From assembly GCF_027579695.1 (NCBI RefSeq), contig NC_083570.1, positions 97,472,963 to 97,536,962 on the forward strand: a stretch of 64,000 nucleotides of DNA, given 5' to 3'. The position numbers were made by a program, and so were the translations under genes. This document shows positions 20,434 to 32,671 of the stretch, piece by piece (within the stretch, counting starts at the first letter, position 1; each line of letters opens with the position of its first letter). The notes beneath the pieces are model-generated. The model was given only the letters and a program-made list of their open reading frames with translations. It was not told the origin of the DNA and ran no database searches. Origin of the DNA: Neoarius graeffei (taxonomy: Eukaryota; Chordata; Actinopteri; Siluriformes; Ariidae).

Positions 20434-23400
20434 TTCAGGACTCTAATAACCCAAACCCCATCAACCCGCCGAGTTACTACGGCTCAGGACTCTAATAACC
20501 CAAACCCCCATCAACCCGCTGAGATACTGCAGCTCAGGACTCTAATAACCCAAACCCCATCGACCCGCTGAGTTACTGCGGCTCAGGAATCTAATAACCC
20601 AAACCCCATCAACCCGCTGAGTTACTGCGGCTCAGGACTCTAATAACCCAAACCCCATCAACCCGCTGAGTAACTGCAGGCTCAGGACTCTAACAACCCA
20701 AACCCCATCAACCCGCTGAGTTACTGCAGGCTCAGGACTCTAATAACCCAAATCCCATCAACCCGCTGAGTTACTGCAGGCTCAGGACTTTAATAACCCA
20801 AACCCCATCAACCCGCTGAGTTACTGCAGGATCAGGACTCTAATAACCCAAACCCCATCAACCCGCTGAGATACTGCAGCTCAGGACTCTAATAACCCAA
20901 ACCCCACCAACCCGCTGAGTTACTGCGGCTCAGGACTCTAATAACCCAAACCCCATCAACCCGCTGAGTTACTGCGGCTGAGGACTCTAATAACCCAAAT
21001 CCCATCAACCCGCTGAGTTACTGCGGCTGAGGACTCTAATAACCCAAACCCCATCAACCTGCTGAGTTACTGCGGCTGAGGACTCTAATAACCCAAATCC
21101 CATCAACCCGCTGAGTTACTGCGGCTCAGGACTCTAATAACCCAAACCCCATCAACCCGCTGAGTTACTGCGACTCAGGATTCTAATAACCCAAACCCCA
21201 TCAACCCGCTGAGTTACTGCGGCTCAGGACTCTAATAACCCAAACCCCATCAACCCGCTGAGTTACTGCAGCTGAGGACTCTAATAACCCAAACCCCATC
21301 AACCCGCTGAGTTACTGCGGCTCAGGACTCTAATAACCCAAACCCCATCAACCTGCTGAGTTACTGCAGCCTCAGGACTCTAATAACCCAAACCCCATCA
21401 ACCTGCTGAGTTACTGCGGCTCAGGACTCTAATAACCCAAACCCCATCAACCCGCTGAATTACTGCAGCTCAGGACTCTAATAACCCAAACCCCATCAAC
21501 CTGCTGAGTTACTGCGGCTCAGGACTCTAATAACCCAAACCCCACCAACCCGCTGAGTTACTGCAGGCTCAGGACTCTAATAACCCAAACCCCATCAACC
21601 CGCTGAGTTACTGTGGCTCAGGATTCTAATAACCCAAACCCCATCAACCCGCTGAGATACTGCAGCTCAGGACTCTAATAACCCAAACCCCATCAACCCG
21701 CTGAGTTACTGCGGCTCAAGACTCTAATAACCCAAACCCCATCAACCCGCTGAGTTACTGCAGCTCAGGACTCTAATAACCCAAACCCCATCAACCCGCT
21801 GAGTTACTGCAGGCTCAGGACTCTAATAACCCAAACCCCATCAACCCGCTGAGTGACTGCAGCTCAGGACTCTAATAACCCAAACCCCCATCAACCCGCT
21901 GAGTTACTGCAGCTGAGGACTCTAATAACCCAAACCCCATCAACCTGCTGAGTTACTGCAGCCTCAGGACTCTAAGAACCCAAAATCCATCAACCCGCTG
22001 AGTTACTGCAGCCTCAGGACTCTAATAACCCAAACCCCATCAACCCGCTGAGTGACTGCAGCTCAGGACTCTAATAACCCAAACCCCATCAACCCGCTGA
22101 GTTACTGCGGCTCAGGACTCTAATAACCCAAACCCCATCAACCTGCTGAGTTACTGCAGCCTCAGGACTCTAATAACCCAAACCCCATCAACCCGCTGAG
22201 TTACTGCAGCCTCAGGACTCTAATAACCCAAACCCCATCAACCTGCTGAGTTACTGCAGCCTCAGGACTCTAATAACCCAAACCCCATCAACCCGCTGAG
22301 TTACTGCAGCTGAGGACTCTAATAACCCAAACCCCATCAACCTGCTGAGTTACTGCGGCTCAGGACTCTAATAACCCAAACCCCATCAACCCGCTGAGTT
22401 ACTGCAGGCTCAGGACTCTAATAACCCAAACCCCATCAACCCGCTGAGTTACTGCGGCTCAGGACTCTAATAACCCAAACCCCATCAACCCGCTGAGTTA
22501 CTGCAGCTCAGGACTCTAATAACCCAAACCCCATCAACCCGCTGAGTTACTGCAGGCTCAGGACTCTAATAACCCAAACCCCATCAACCCGCTGAGTTAC
22601 TGCAGCTGAGGACTCTAATAACCCAAACCCCATCAACCCGCTGAGTTACTGCAGCTGAGGACTCTAATAGCCCAAACTCCATCGACCCACTGAGTTACTA
22701 CGGATCAGGACTCAACCCAAACCCCATCAACCCGCTGAGTCACTGCGGCTCAGGACTCTAATAACCCAAACCCCATCAACCCGCTGAGTTACTGCGGATC
22801 AGGACTCAACCCAAACCCCATCAACCCGCTGAGTTACTGCAGCTCAGGACTCTAATAACCCAAACCCCATCAACCCGCTGAGTTACTGCAGGCTCAGGAC
22901 TCTAATAACCCAAACCCCACCAACCCGCTGAGTTACTGCAGGCTCAGGACTCTAATAACCCAAACCCCATCAACCCGCTGAGTTACTGCAGCTGAGGACT
23001 CTAATAACCCAAACCCCACCAACCCGCTGAGTTACTGCGGCTCAGGACTCTAATAACCCAAACCCCATCAACCCGCTGAGTTACTGCAGCTGAGGACTCT
23101 AATAACCCAAATCCCATCAACCCGCTGAGTTACTGCGGCTGAGGACTCTAATAACCCAAACCCCATCAACCCGCTGAGTTACTGCGGCTGAGGACTCTAA
23201 TAACCCACATCCCATCAACCCGCTGAGTTACTGCGGCTCAGGACTCTAATAACCCAAACCCCATCAACCCGCTGAGTTACTGCGGCTCAGGATTCTAATA
23301 ACCCAAACCCCATCAACCCGCTGAGTTACTGCGGCTCAGGACTCTAATAACCCAAACCCCATCAACCCGCTGAGTTACTGCAGGCTCAGGACTCTAATAA

Positions 23401-26400
23401 CCCAAACCCCCATCAACCCACTGAGTTACTGCGGCTCAGGACTCTAATAACCCAAACCCCATCAACCCGCTGAGTTCCTGCGGCTCAGGACTCTAATAAC
23501 CCAAACCCCATCAACCCGCTGAGTTACTGCAGGCTCAGGACTCTAATAACCCAAACCCCATCAACCCGCTGAGTTACTGCAGGCTCAGGACTCTAATAAC
23601 CCAAACCCCATCAACCCGCTGAGTTACTGCAGCTCAGGACTCTAATAACCCAAACCCCATCAACCCGCTGAGTTACTGCGGCTCAGGATTGTAATAACCC
23701 AAACCCCATCAACCCGCTGAGTTACTGCAGCCTCAGGACTCTAATAACCCAAACCCCATCAACCCGCTGAGATACTGCAGGTGAGGACTCTAATAACCCA
23801 AACCCCATCAACCCGCTGAGTTACTGCGGCTCAGGACTCTAATAACCCAAACCCCATCAACCTGCTGAGTTACTGCAGCCTCAGGACTCTAATAATCCAA
23901 ACCCCATCAACCCGCTGAGTTACTGCAGCCTCAGGACTCTAATAACCCAAACCCCATCAACCTGCTGAGTTACTGCAGCCTCAGGACTCTAATAACCCAA
24001 ACCCCATCAACCCGCTGAGTTACTGCAGCTGAGGACTCTAATAACCCAAACCCCATCAACCTGCTGAGTTACTGCGGCTCAGGACTCTAATAACCCAAAC
24101 CCCATCAACCCGCTGAGTTACTGCAGGCTCAGGACTCTAATAACCCAAACCCCATCAACCCGCTGAGTTACTGCGGCTCAGGACTCTAATAACCCAAACC
24201 CCATCAACCCGCTGAGTTACTGCAGCTCAGGACTCTAATAACCCAAACCCCATCAACCCGCTGAGTTACTGCAGGCTCAGGACTCTAATAACCCAAACCC
24301 CATCAACCCGCTGAGTTACTGCAGCTCAGGACTCTAATAACCCAAACCCCATCAACCCGCTGAGTTACTGCAGCTGAGGACTCTAATAACCCAAACTCCA
24401 TCGACCCACTGAGTTACTACGGATCAGGACTCAACCCAAACCCCATCAACCCGCTGAGTCACTGCGGCTCAGGACTCTAATAACCCAAACCCCATCAACC
24501 CGCTGAGTTACTGCGGATCAGGACTCAACCCAAACCCCATCAACCCGCTGAGTTACTGCAGCTCAGGACTCTAATAACCCAAACCCCATCAACCCGCTGA
24601 GTTACTGCAGGCTCAGGACTCTAATAACCCAAACCCCACCAACCCGCTGAGTTACTGCAGGCTCAGGACTCTAATAACCCAAACCCCATCAACCCGCTGA
24701 GTTACTGCAGCTGAGGACTCTAATAACCCAAACCCCACCAACCCGCTGAGTTACTGCGGCTCAGGACTCTAATAACCCAAACCCCATCAACCCGCTGAGT
24801 TACTGCAGCTGAGGACTCTAATAACCCAAACCCCATCAACCCACTGAGTTACTGCGGCTCAGGATTGTAATAACCCAAACCCCATCAACCCGCTGAGTTA
24901 CTGCAGCCTCAGGACTCTAATAACCCAAACCCCATCAACCCGCTGAGATACTGCAGGTGAGGACTCTAATAACCCAAACCCCATCAACCCGCTGAGTTAC
25001 TGCGGCTCAGGACTCTAATTACCCAAACCCCCATCAACCCGCTGAGTTACTGCGGCTCAGGACTCTAATAACCCAAACCCCATCAACCCGCTGAGTTACT
25101 GCGGTTCAGGACTCTAATAACCCAAACCCCATCAACCTGCTGAGTTACTGCAGGCTCAGGACTCTAATAACCCAAACCCCATCAACCCGCTGAGTTACTG
25201 CAGGCTCAGGACTCTAATAACCCAAACCCCATCGACCCGCTGAGTTACTGCGGATCAGGACTCTAATAACCCAAACCCCATCGACCCGCTGAGTTACTGC
25301 AGCTGAGGACTCTAATAACCCAAACCCCATCGACCCGCTGAGTTACTGCAGGCTCAGGACTCTAATAACCCAAACCCCATCAACCCGCTGAGATACTGCA
25401 GCTCAGGACTCTAATAACCCAAACCCCATCAACCCGCTGGGTTACTGCAGCTCAGGACTCTAATAGCCCAAACCCCATCAACCCGATGAGTTACTGCAGC
25501 TCAGGACTCTAATAACCCAAACCCCCATCAACCCGCTGAGTTACTGCAGCTGAGGACTCTAATAACCCAAACCCCATCAACCCGCTGAGTTACTGCAGCT
25601 GAGGACTCTAATAACCCAAACTCCATCGACCCGCTGAATTACTGCGGATCAGGACTCTAATAACCCAAACCCCATCAACCCGCTGAGTTACTGCAGCCTC
25701 AGGACTCTAATAACCCAAACCCCATCAACCCACTGAGATACTGCGGCTCAGGACTCTAATAATCCAAACCCCATCAACCCGCTGAGTTACTGCGGCTCAG
25801 GACTCTAATAACCCAAACCCCATCAACCCGCTGAGTTACTGCAGCTGAGGACTCTAATAACCCAAACTCCATCGACCCGCTGAGTAAGTGCGGCTCAGGA
25901 CTCTAATAACCCAAACCCCATCGACCCACTGAGTTACTGCAGCCTCAGGACTCTAATAACCCAAACCCCATCAACCCGCTGAGATACTGCGGCTCAGGAC
26001 TCTAATAATCCAAACCCCATCAACCCGCTGAGTTACTGCGGCTCAGGACTCTAATAACCCAAACCCCATCAACCCGCTGAGTTACTGCAGCTCAGGACTC
26101 TAATAACCCAAACCCCATCAACCCGCTGAGTTACTGCAGCTCAGGACTCTAATAACCCAAACCCCATCAACCCGCTGAGTTACTGCGGATCAGGACTCAA
26201 CCCAAACCCCATCAACCCGCTGAGTTACTGCGGCTCAGGACTCTAATAACCCAAACCCCATCAACCCGCTGAGTTACTGCGGCTCAGGATTCTAATAACC
26301 CAAACCCCATCAACCCGCTGAGTTACTGCAGCTCAGGACTCTAATAACCCAAACCCCATCAACCCGCTGAGTTACTGCGGCTCAGGATTCTAATAACCCA

Positions 26401-29400
26401 AACCCCATCAACCCGCTGAGTTACTGCAGCCTCAGGACTCTAATAACCCAAACCCCATCAACCCGCTGAGTTACTGCAGGCTCAGGATTCTAATAACCCA
26501 ACCCCCATCAACCCGCTGAGATACTGCAGCTCAGGACTCTAATAACCCAAACCCCATCAACCCGCTGAGTTACTGCGGCTCAAGACTCTAATAACCCAAA
26601 CCCCATCAACCCGCTGAGTTACTGCAGCTCAGGACTCTAATAACCCAAACCCCATCAACCCGCTGAGTTACTGCAGGCTCAGGACTCTAATAACCCAAAC
26701 CCCATCAACCCGCTGAGTTACTGCAGCTCAGGACTCTAATAACCCAAACCCCCATCAACCCGCTGAGTTACTGCAGCTGAGGACTCTAATAACCCAAACC
26801 CCATCAACCTGCTGAGTTACTGCGGCTCAGGACTCTAATAACCCAAACCCCATCAACCTGCTGAGTTACTGCAGCCTCAGGACTCTAATAACCCAAACCC
26901 CATCAACCCGCTGAGTTACTGCAGCCTCAGGACTCTAATAACCCAAACCCCATCAACCTGCTGAGTTTCTGCAGCCTCAGGACTCTAATAACCCAAACCC
27001 CATCAACCCGCTGAGTTACTGCAGCCTCAGGACTCTAATAACCCAAACCCCATCAACCTGCTGAGTTACTGCAGCCTCAGGACTCTAATAACCCAAACCC
27101 CATCAACCCGCTGAGTTACTGCAGCTGAGGACTCTAATAACCCAAACCCCATCAACCTGCTGAGTTACTGCGGCTCAGGACTCTAATAACCCAAACCCCA
27201 TCAACCTGCTGAGTTACTGCAGCCTCAGGACTCTAATAACCCAAACCCCATCAACCCGCTGAGTTACTGCAGCCTCAGGACTCTAATAACCCAAACCCCA
27301 TCAACCTGCTGAGTTTCTGCAGCCTCAGGACTTTAATAACCCAAACCCCATCAACCCGCTGAGTTACTGCAGCCTCAGGACTCTAATAACCCAAACCCCA
27401 TCAACCCGCTGAGTTACTGCAGCCTCAGGACTCTAATAACCCAAACCCCATCAACCCGCTGAGTTACTGCAGCTGAGGACTCTAATAACCCAAACCCCAT
27501 CAACCTGCTGAGTTACTGCGGCTCAGGACTCTAATAACCCAAACCCCATCAACCCGCTGAGTTACTGCAGGCTCAGGACTCTAATAACCCAAACCCCATC
27601 AACCCGCTGAGTTACTGCGGCTCAGGACTCTAATAACCCAAACCCCATCAACCCGCTGAGTTACTGCGGCTCAGGACTCTAATAACCCAAACCCCATCAA
27701 CCCGCTGAGTTACTGCGGCTCAGGACTCTAATAACCCAAACCCCATCAACCCGCTGAGTTACTGCAGCTGAGGACTCTAATAACCCAAACCCCATCAACC
27801 CGCTGAGTTACTGCAGCTGAGGACTCTAATAACCCAAACCCCATCAACCCGCTGAGTTACTGCAGCTGAGGACTCTAATAACCCAAACCCCATCAACCTG
27901 CTGAGTTACTGCGGCTCAGGACTCTAATAACCCAAACCCCATCAACCCGCTGAGTTACTGCAGGCTCAGGACTCTAATAACCCAAACCCCATCAACCCGC
28001 TGAGTTACTGCGGCTCAGGACTCTAATAACCCAAACCCCATCAACCCGCTGAGTTACTGCGGCTCAGGACTCTAATAACCCAAACCCCATCAACCCGCTG
28101 AGTTACTGCGGCTCAGGACTCTAATAACCCAAACCCCATCAACCCGCTGAGTTACTGCGGCTGAGGACTCTAATAACCCAAACCCCATCAACCCGCTGAG
28201 TTACTGCAGCTGAGGACTCTAATAACCCAAACTCCATCGACCCACTGAGTTACTGCGGATCAGGACTCAACCCAAACCCCATCAACCCGCTGAGTTACTG
28301 CGGCTCAGGACTCTAATAACCCAAACTCCATCGACCCACTGAGTTACTGCGGATCAGGACTCAACCCAAACCCCATCAACCCGCTGAGTTACTGCGGCTC
28401 AGGACTCTAATAACCCAAACCCCATCAACCCGCTGAGTTACTGCGGATCAGGACTCAACCCAAACCCCATCAACCCGCTGAGTTACTGCAGCTCAGGACT
28501 CTAATAACCCAAACCCCATCAACCCGCTGAGGTACTGCAGGCTCAGGACTCTAATAACCTAAACCCCATCAACCCGCTGAGTTACTGCAGCTCAGGACTC
28601 TAATAACCCAAACCCCCATCGACCCGCTGAGTTACTGCAGCTGAGGACTCTAATAACCCAAACCCCATCAACCCGCTGAGTTACTGCGGCTCAGGACTCT
28701 AATAACCCAAACCCCATCGACCCGCTGAGTTACTGCGGCTCAGGACTCTAATAACCCAAACCCCATCGACCCGCTGAGTTACTGCGGCTCAGGACTCTAA
28801 TAACCCAAATCCCATCAACCCGTTGAGTTACTGCGGCTCAGGACTCTAATAACCCAAACCCCATCAACCCGCTGAGTTACTGCAGCTCAGGATTCTCATA
28901 ACCCAAACCCCATCAACCCGCTGAGTTACTGCAGGCTCAGGACTCTAATAACCCAAACCCCATCAACCCGCTGAGTTACTGCAGGCTCAGGACTCTAATA
29001 ACCCAAACCCCATCAACCCACTGAGTTACTGCAGGCTCAGGACTCTAATAACCCAAACCCCATCAACCCGCTGAGTTACTGCAGGCTCAGGACTCTAATA
29101 ACCCAAACCCCATCAACCCGCTGAGTTACTGCGGCTGAGGACTCTAATAACCCAAATCCCATCAACCCGCTGAGTTACTGCGGCTCAGGACTCTAATAAC
29201 CCAAACCCCATCAACCCGCTGAGTTACTGCAGCCTCAGGACTCTAATAACCCAAACCCCATCAACCCACTGAGTTACTGCAGGCTCAGGACTCTAATAAC
29301 CCAAACCCCATCAACCCGCTGAGTTACTGCAGGCTCAGGACTCTAATAACCCAAACCCCATCAACCCGCTGAGTTACTGCGGCTCAGGACTCTAATAACC

Positions 29401-29413
29401 CAAACCCCATCAA
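20434..29413 (+). repeat. 49-50 bp satellite array, segment 1
   Basis: About 180 head-to-tail units of a 49-50 bp monomer (CTCAGGACTCTAATAACC, then CAAACCCCATCAAC, then CCGCTGAGTTACTGCGG). Monomers differ mainly at the junction (CGG, CAGG, CAGCC, CAGCTG) and at CCCGCTG versus CCTGCTG. A shortened variant lacks the TCTAATAA part (GGATCAGGACTCAACCC). Higher-order duplication is visible: a GACCCACTGAGTTACTAC marker recurs 1,719 bp apart (22,683 and 24,402), and a GAGTTTCTGC marker recurs 348 bp apart. There are no ORFs. Confidence 0.95.
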
Positions 29414-29697
29414 CAGCGCTCGAAACTAACGGTGTCCCGACGTCCCGGGGACCATAAAAAATGTCATCGGGACACAAAATTATCATATCTGGGACAATCC
29501 CGGGACAATGGAAAAAAATAGATCTAGAAAAAAGTTCTACATTAATATTATTTACAAAGCCGTAACACATACATAGACATTCACCTAATTTGTCAATTTT
29601 AATTTTAAAACGTTAACAGTGAAAAATACATCGTAGCTACACTTTCGATGCACCTGCATCCGTAGGCTACAGAGCAGCGCATTCTGTTCTAGAATCT

Positions 29698-29901
29698 TTG
29701 GCCGGTGTCCGCATTATATGGACTTGGAATGGAATTGCTACCGCACACGCTGCGCCGACTCTTGCCAGAACAAAAATGCTTAAGTGGTTGAAGCGGACCG
29801 ACCGCGGGGAAGAAACTGAAAGCCCAGACATAACGTCTCCGGGACCTTCAGGAACCAAAGTGTCATCGCCTGGTCTGCAGGCAACGCTAGCAACTGAATG
29901 A
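29698..29901 (+). pseudogene. Residual hAT-borne ORF
   Basis: A 67-codon frame containing 'MLKWLKRTDRGEETESPD' and 'SPGPSGTKVSS'. The basic start followed by an acidic, Ser/Pro-rich tract resembles the N-terminal exon of hAT/ZMYM-like transposase genes. There is no catalytic region. Assignment rests mainly on its position inside a hAT element. Confidence 0.35.
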
Positions 29902-30212
29902 ACTTAATGAACACTGTTAGACACGTTATAAAATACAACAGGAATGATGTGGATGATATTGACGGAAGATACCGTTCAACAGAATAAGTGAGTTTTCTTG
30001 GTGTCTTTCTAGTTCAGAAAGTTTAGTCAGTCAGCAGCACAACTAGGCTCAGACCTGGCACTATGTTGATGTTGCTAACATTTGCACCCATGTTTCGGCA
30101 CCGAAAGTTCATAAAATGGATAAAGGAAAGTTCATAAAAATGGGTAATGGAAAGTTCATAAAAATGGATAATGGTAATGGATAACGGAAAGTTCATAAAA
30201 ATGGATAACGGT

Positions 30213-30345
30213 CTCATCTCATCTCATTATCTCTAGCCACTTTATCCTGTTCTACAGGGTCGCAGGCAAGCTGGAGCCTATCCCAGCTGACTACGGGCGA
30301 AAGGCGGAGTACACCCTGGACAAGTTGTCAGGTCATCACAGGGCT
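30213..30345 (-). mobile_element. SINE family 1, 5'-truncated copy
   Basis: Contains only the 3' third of SINE family 1 in reverse orientation. It is flanked by ATGGATAACGGT on both sides (30,201-30,212 and 30,346-30,357). The host segment is itself repetitive in GGATAA words, so the duplication is suggestive only. Confidence 0.75.
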
Positions 30346-30824
30346 ATGGATAACGGTAATGGTGAAAATTATAAGTTGGCCTTATAAGTGCCAACAGATA
30401 TTCAAGGTATAAGTAGATGAAATGAACATAAAAGGGGTCTTATTTTCAACTAAAGTATACTGCAGATGTAGGGAGTTGAAACATTTTCTGAATGAGCTAG
30501 TTGGCCCCTTTAAATAAACGGGTATCTATTCATACAGTGAGATCGCCAAAGTTTAATAAACTGAAAATGCAATAACTGTAATTTTGAAGTAGATGATGTA
30601 TAGGACATGTGTCGCTTGTGTCTTGTAACTTATTGTAAAAATGATATAAAGGGTTCAAAATCGCATAGTTACAAATATAATAGTAACTTCATATGATAAT
30701 ATTAACCACTGGTTATTTCAGAGAGGAAAAAAATGGGGACACTATTGCTTCCATTCAGGACAATACAACACAGAATTCGGGACCACTGGGGGACACAAAG
30801 AAAAAAAGTTAATTTTGAGCCCTG

Positions 30825-31702
30825 CCCATCAACCCGCTGAGTTACTGCAGGCTCAGGACTCTAATCACCCAAACCCCATCAACCCGCTGAGTTACTGTAG
30901 CTGAGGACGCTAATAACCCAAACCCCATCAACCCGCTGAGTTACTGCGGCTCAGGACTCTAATAACCCAAACCCCATCAACTCGCTGAGTTACTGCAGCT
31001 CAGGACTCTAATAACCCAAACCCCATCAACCCGCTGAGTTACTGCAGGCTCAGGACTCTAATAACCCAAACCCCCATCAACCCGCTGAGTTACTGCAGGC
31101 TCAGGACTCTAATAACCCAAACCCCATCAACCCGCTGAGTTACTCCAGGCTCAGGACTCTAATAACCCAAACCCCATCAACCCGCTGAGTTACTGTGGCT
31201 CAGGACTCTAATAACCCAAACCCCATCAACTCGCTGAGTTACTGCGGCTCAGGACTCTAATAACCCAAACCCCATCAACCCGCTGAGTTACTGCAGGCTC
31301 AGGACTCTAATAACCCAAACCCCATCAACCCGCTGAGTTACTGCGGCTCAGGATTCTAATAACCCAAACCCCATCAACCCACTGAGTTACTGCGGCTCAG
31401 GACTCTAATAACCCAAACCCCATCAACCCGCTGAGTTACTGCAGGCTCAGGACTCTAATAACCCAAACCCCATCAACCCGCTGAGTTACTGCAGCTCAGG
31501 ACTCTAATAACCCAAACCCCATCAACCCGCTGAGTTACTGCAGCTCAGGACTCTAATAACCCAAACCCCATCAACCCGCTGAGTTACTGCAGCTCAGGAC
31601 TCTAATAACCCAAACCCCATCAACCTGCTGAGTTACTGCAGCTCAGGACTCTAATAACCCAAACTCCCATCAACCTACTGAGTTATTGCAGCTCAGGACG
31701 CT
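30825..31702 (+). repeat. 49-50 bp satellite array, segment 2
   Basis: About 18 further units of the same monomer in the same orientation. This is the remainder of the array after the hAT insertion; it starts with the duplicated CCCATCAA. Confidence 0.95.
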
Positions 31703-32569
31703 GAAGCTTACTTGCCAACCCTCCCAATTTCGGCAGGAGGCTCCCGATTTTAGCCTCCGTCTCCCGATAGTCTTTATTAAAAACTGGATAATCTGCCGGT
31801 TTGGGGAAATCCCTACCGCCAAGTTAAAAATACTCTCGATTATGTCCAATCAGAATCGTATGAGAAACGCTGCTGACGTCAACTGATGGGTTAAAAATCA
31901 ACGACCATAATGACAGTCACTTCCGTAATGTATGATTCACCCAGGCTGTCCGACATTTTTTACAAGCAGTCACTCATCATGGCCACTGAACCCAATACCA
32001 AACGGCAAAAATATGAATGCAAATACCAGGTTGCATGGGAGAATGAATTTCCATGTATAAGCAAATGTTCGACCAGCCAGTTACACATTTTAAGGTAAAG
32101 ATACCTTAAATCAGAATATAATGGATATTTGAGTGTGAAATTAAACTAGTCTTCCATAGCATTTCAGAAACAAACTGTACAACTTCTAAAGTGTTTAGTG
32201 AAATTTTGCATGCAGAGAATTTGTTTGATGAGCGTATTTGAATAGTGTCGTGGTGTCTTAGTGCGATTTTGAATTTGTGTTTGAAAGTTTTAAGTGAAAG
32301 TTTACAAGTGAATTATCTGGAAAGTGATTGATTTTGATAGAGTTTTGAGGTTAAGTGAAAGATTACTAGTGAGTGTATTTTGGTAGTACTAAAATTTTGC
32401 ATTCGAGTGAATTTCTTTGTGGAGTATATTTTGATAGTATGGTAGTATTTATAGTGCCATTTTAAAATTTTGTTTGAAAACTTTCAAAGTTTGCAAATGA
32501 GCAAATTCCTTTGATGCATTCCGATAGGATTTTGATAGGATTTCTAGTGTGGTTAGTTTTTTTCTTTTT
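31703..32569 (+). mobile_element. hAT-like 5' fragment
   Basis: Begins at the satellite edge with CTTGCCAACCCTCCC and CTCCCGATTTTAGCC wording typical of the end of a fish hAT-type repeat. It continues through a putative first coding exon into AT-rich, intron-like sequence full of GTGAA and TTTGATAG words. No right terminus was found; a Penelope-like element follows. Confidence 0.4.
31979..32094 (+). pseudogene. Putative first exon of a hAT-type transposase
   Basis: The ATG at 31,979 opens 'MATEPNTKRQKYECKYQVAW' and 'ENEFPCISKCSTSQL', a basic segment followed by a Trp/Phe-containing start similar to hAT/ZNF862-like proteins. It ends at AAGGTAAAG, a good splice-donor match (exon end 32,094). 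No downstream exon is present, so this is a fragment. Confidence 0.4.
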
Positions 32570-32599
32570 TATCAGACATCTAGTTTTAGGTTTGTTTAC

Positions 32600-32645
32600 C
32601 TGACATGTTTCGACGTACGTAACTGTCGTCTTCCTCAGAGTGTCA
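32600..32645 (-). ncRNA. Hammerhead-ribozyme-like motif in PLE 3' region
   Basis: On the minus strand CTGAGGA (32,632-32,638) is followed by a GACG/CGTC stem with an ACAGTTACGTA loop, then GAAAC (32,607-32,611). This order of CUGANGA, stem II and GAAA is the hammerhead core described for Penelope-like elements. Stems I and III are short and cleavage competence is not shown. Confidence 0.4.
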
Positions 32646-32671
32646 CCGGATGTTATTGGTGACGCATCTTA

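Larger units (their letters stand above)
29414..30824 (+). mobile_element. hAT element in the satellite (1.41 kb)
   Basis: Starts CAGCGCTCGAAACTAAC and ends GTTAATTTTGAGCCCTG. An 8-bp duplication CCCATCAA lies on both sides (29,406-29,413 and 30,825-30,832) and is satellite sequence. Subterminal regions carry repeated CGGGAC/GTCCC words. A SINE fragment is inserted at 30,213-30,345. Confidence 0.9.

Noticed and set aside
20434..31702. CRISPR-like array or telomere repeat
   Set aside because: Units are contiguous 49-50 bp monomers with no unique spacers, and the AACCC words are embedded in a longer unit; this is a eukaryotic satellite.
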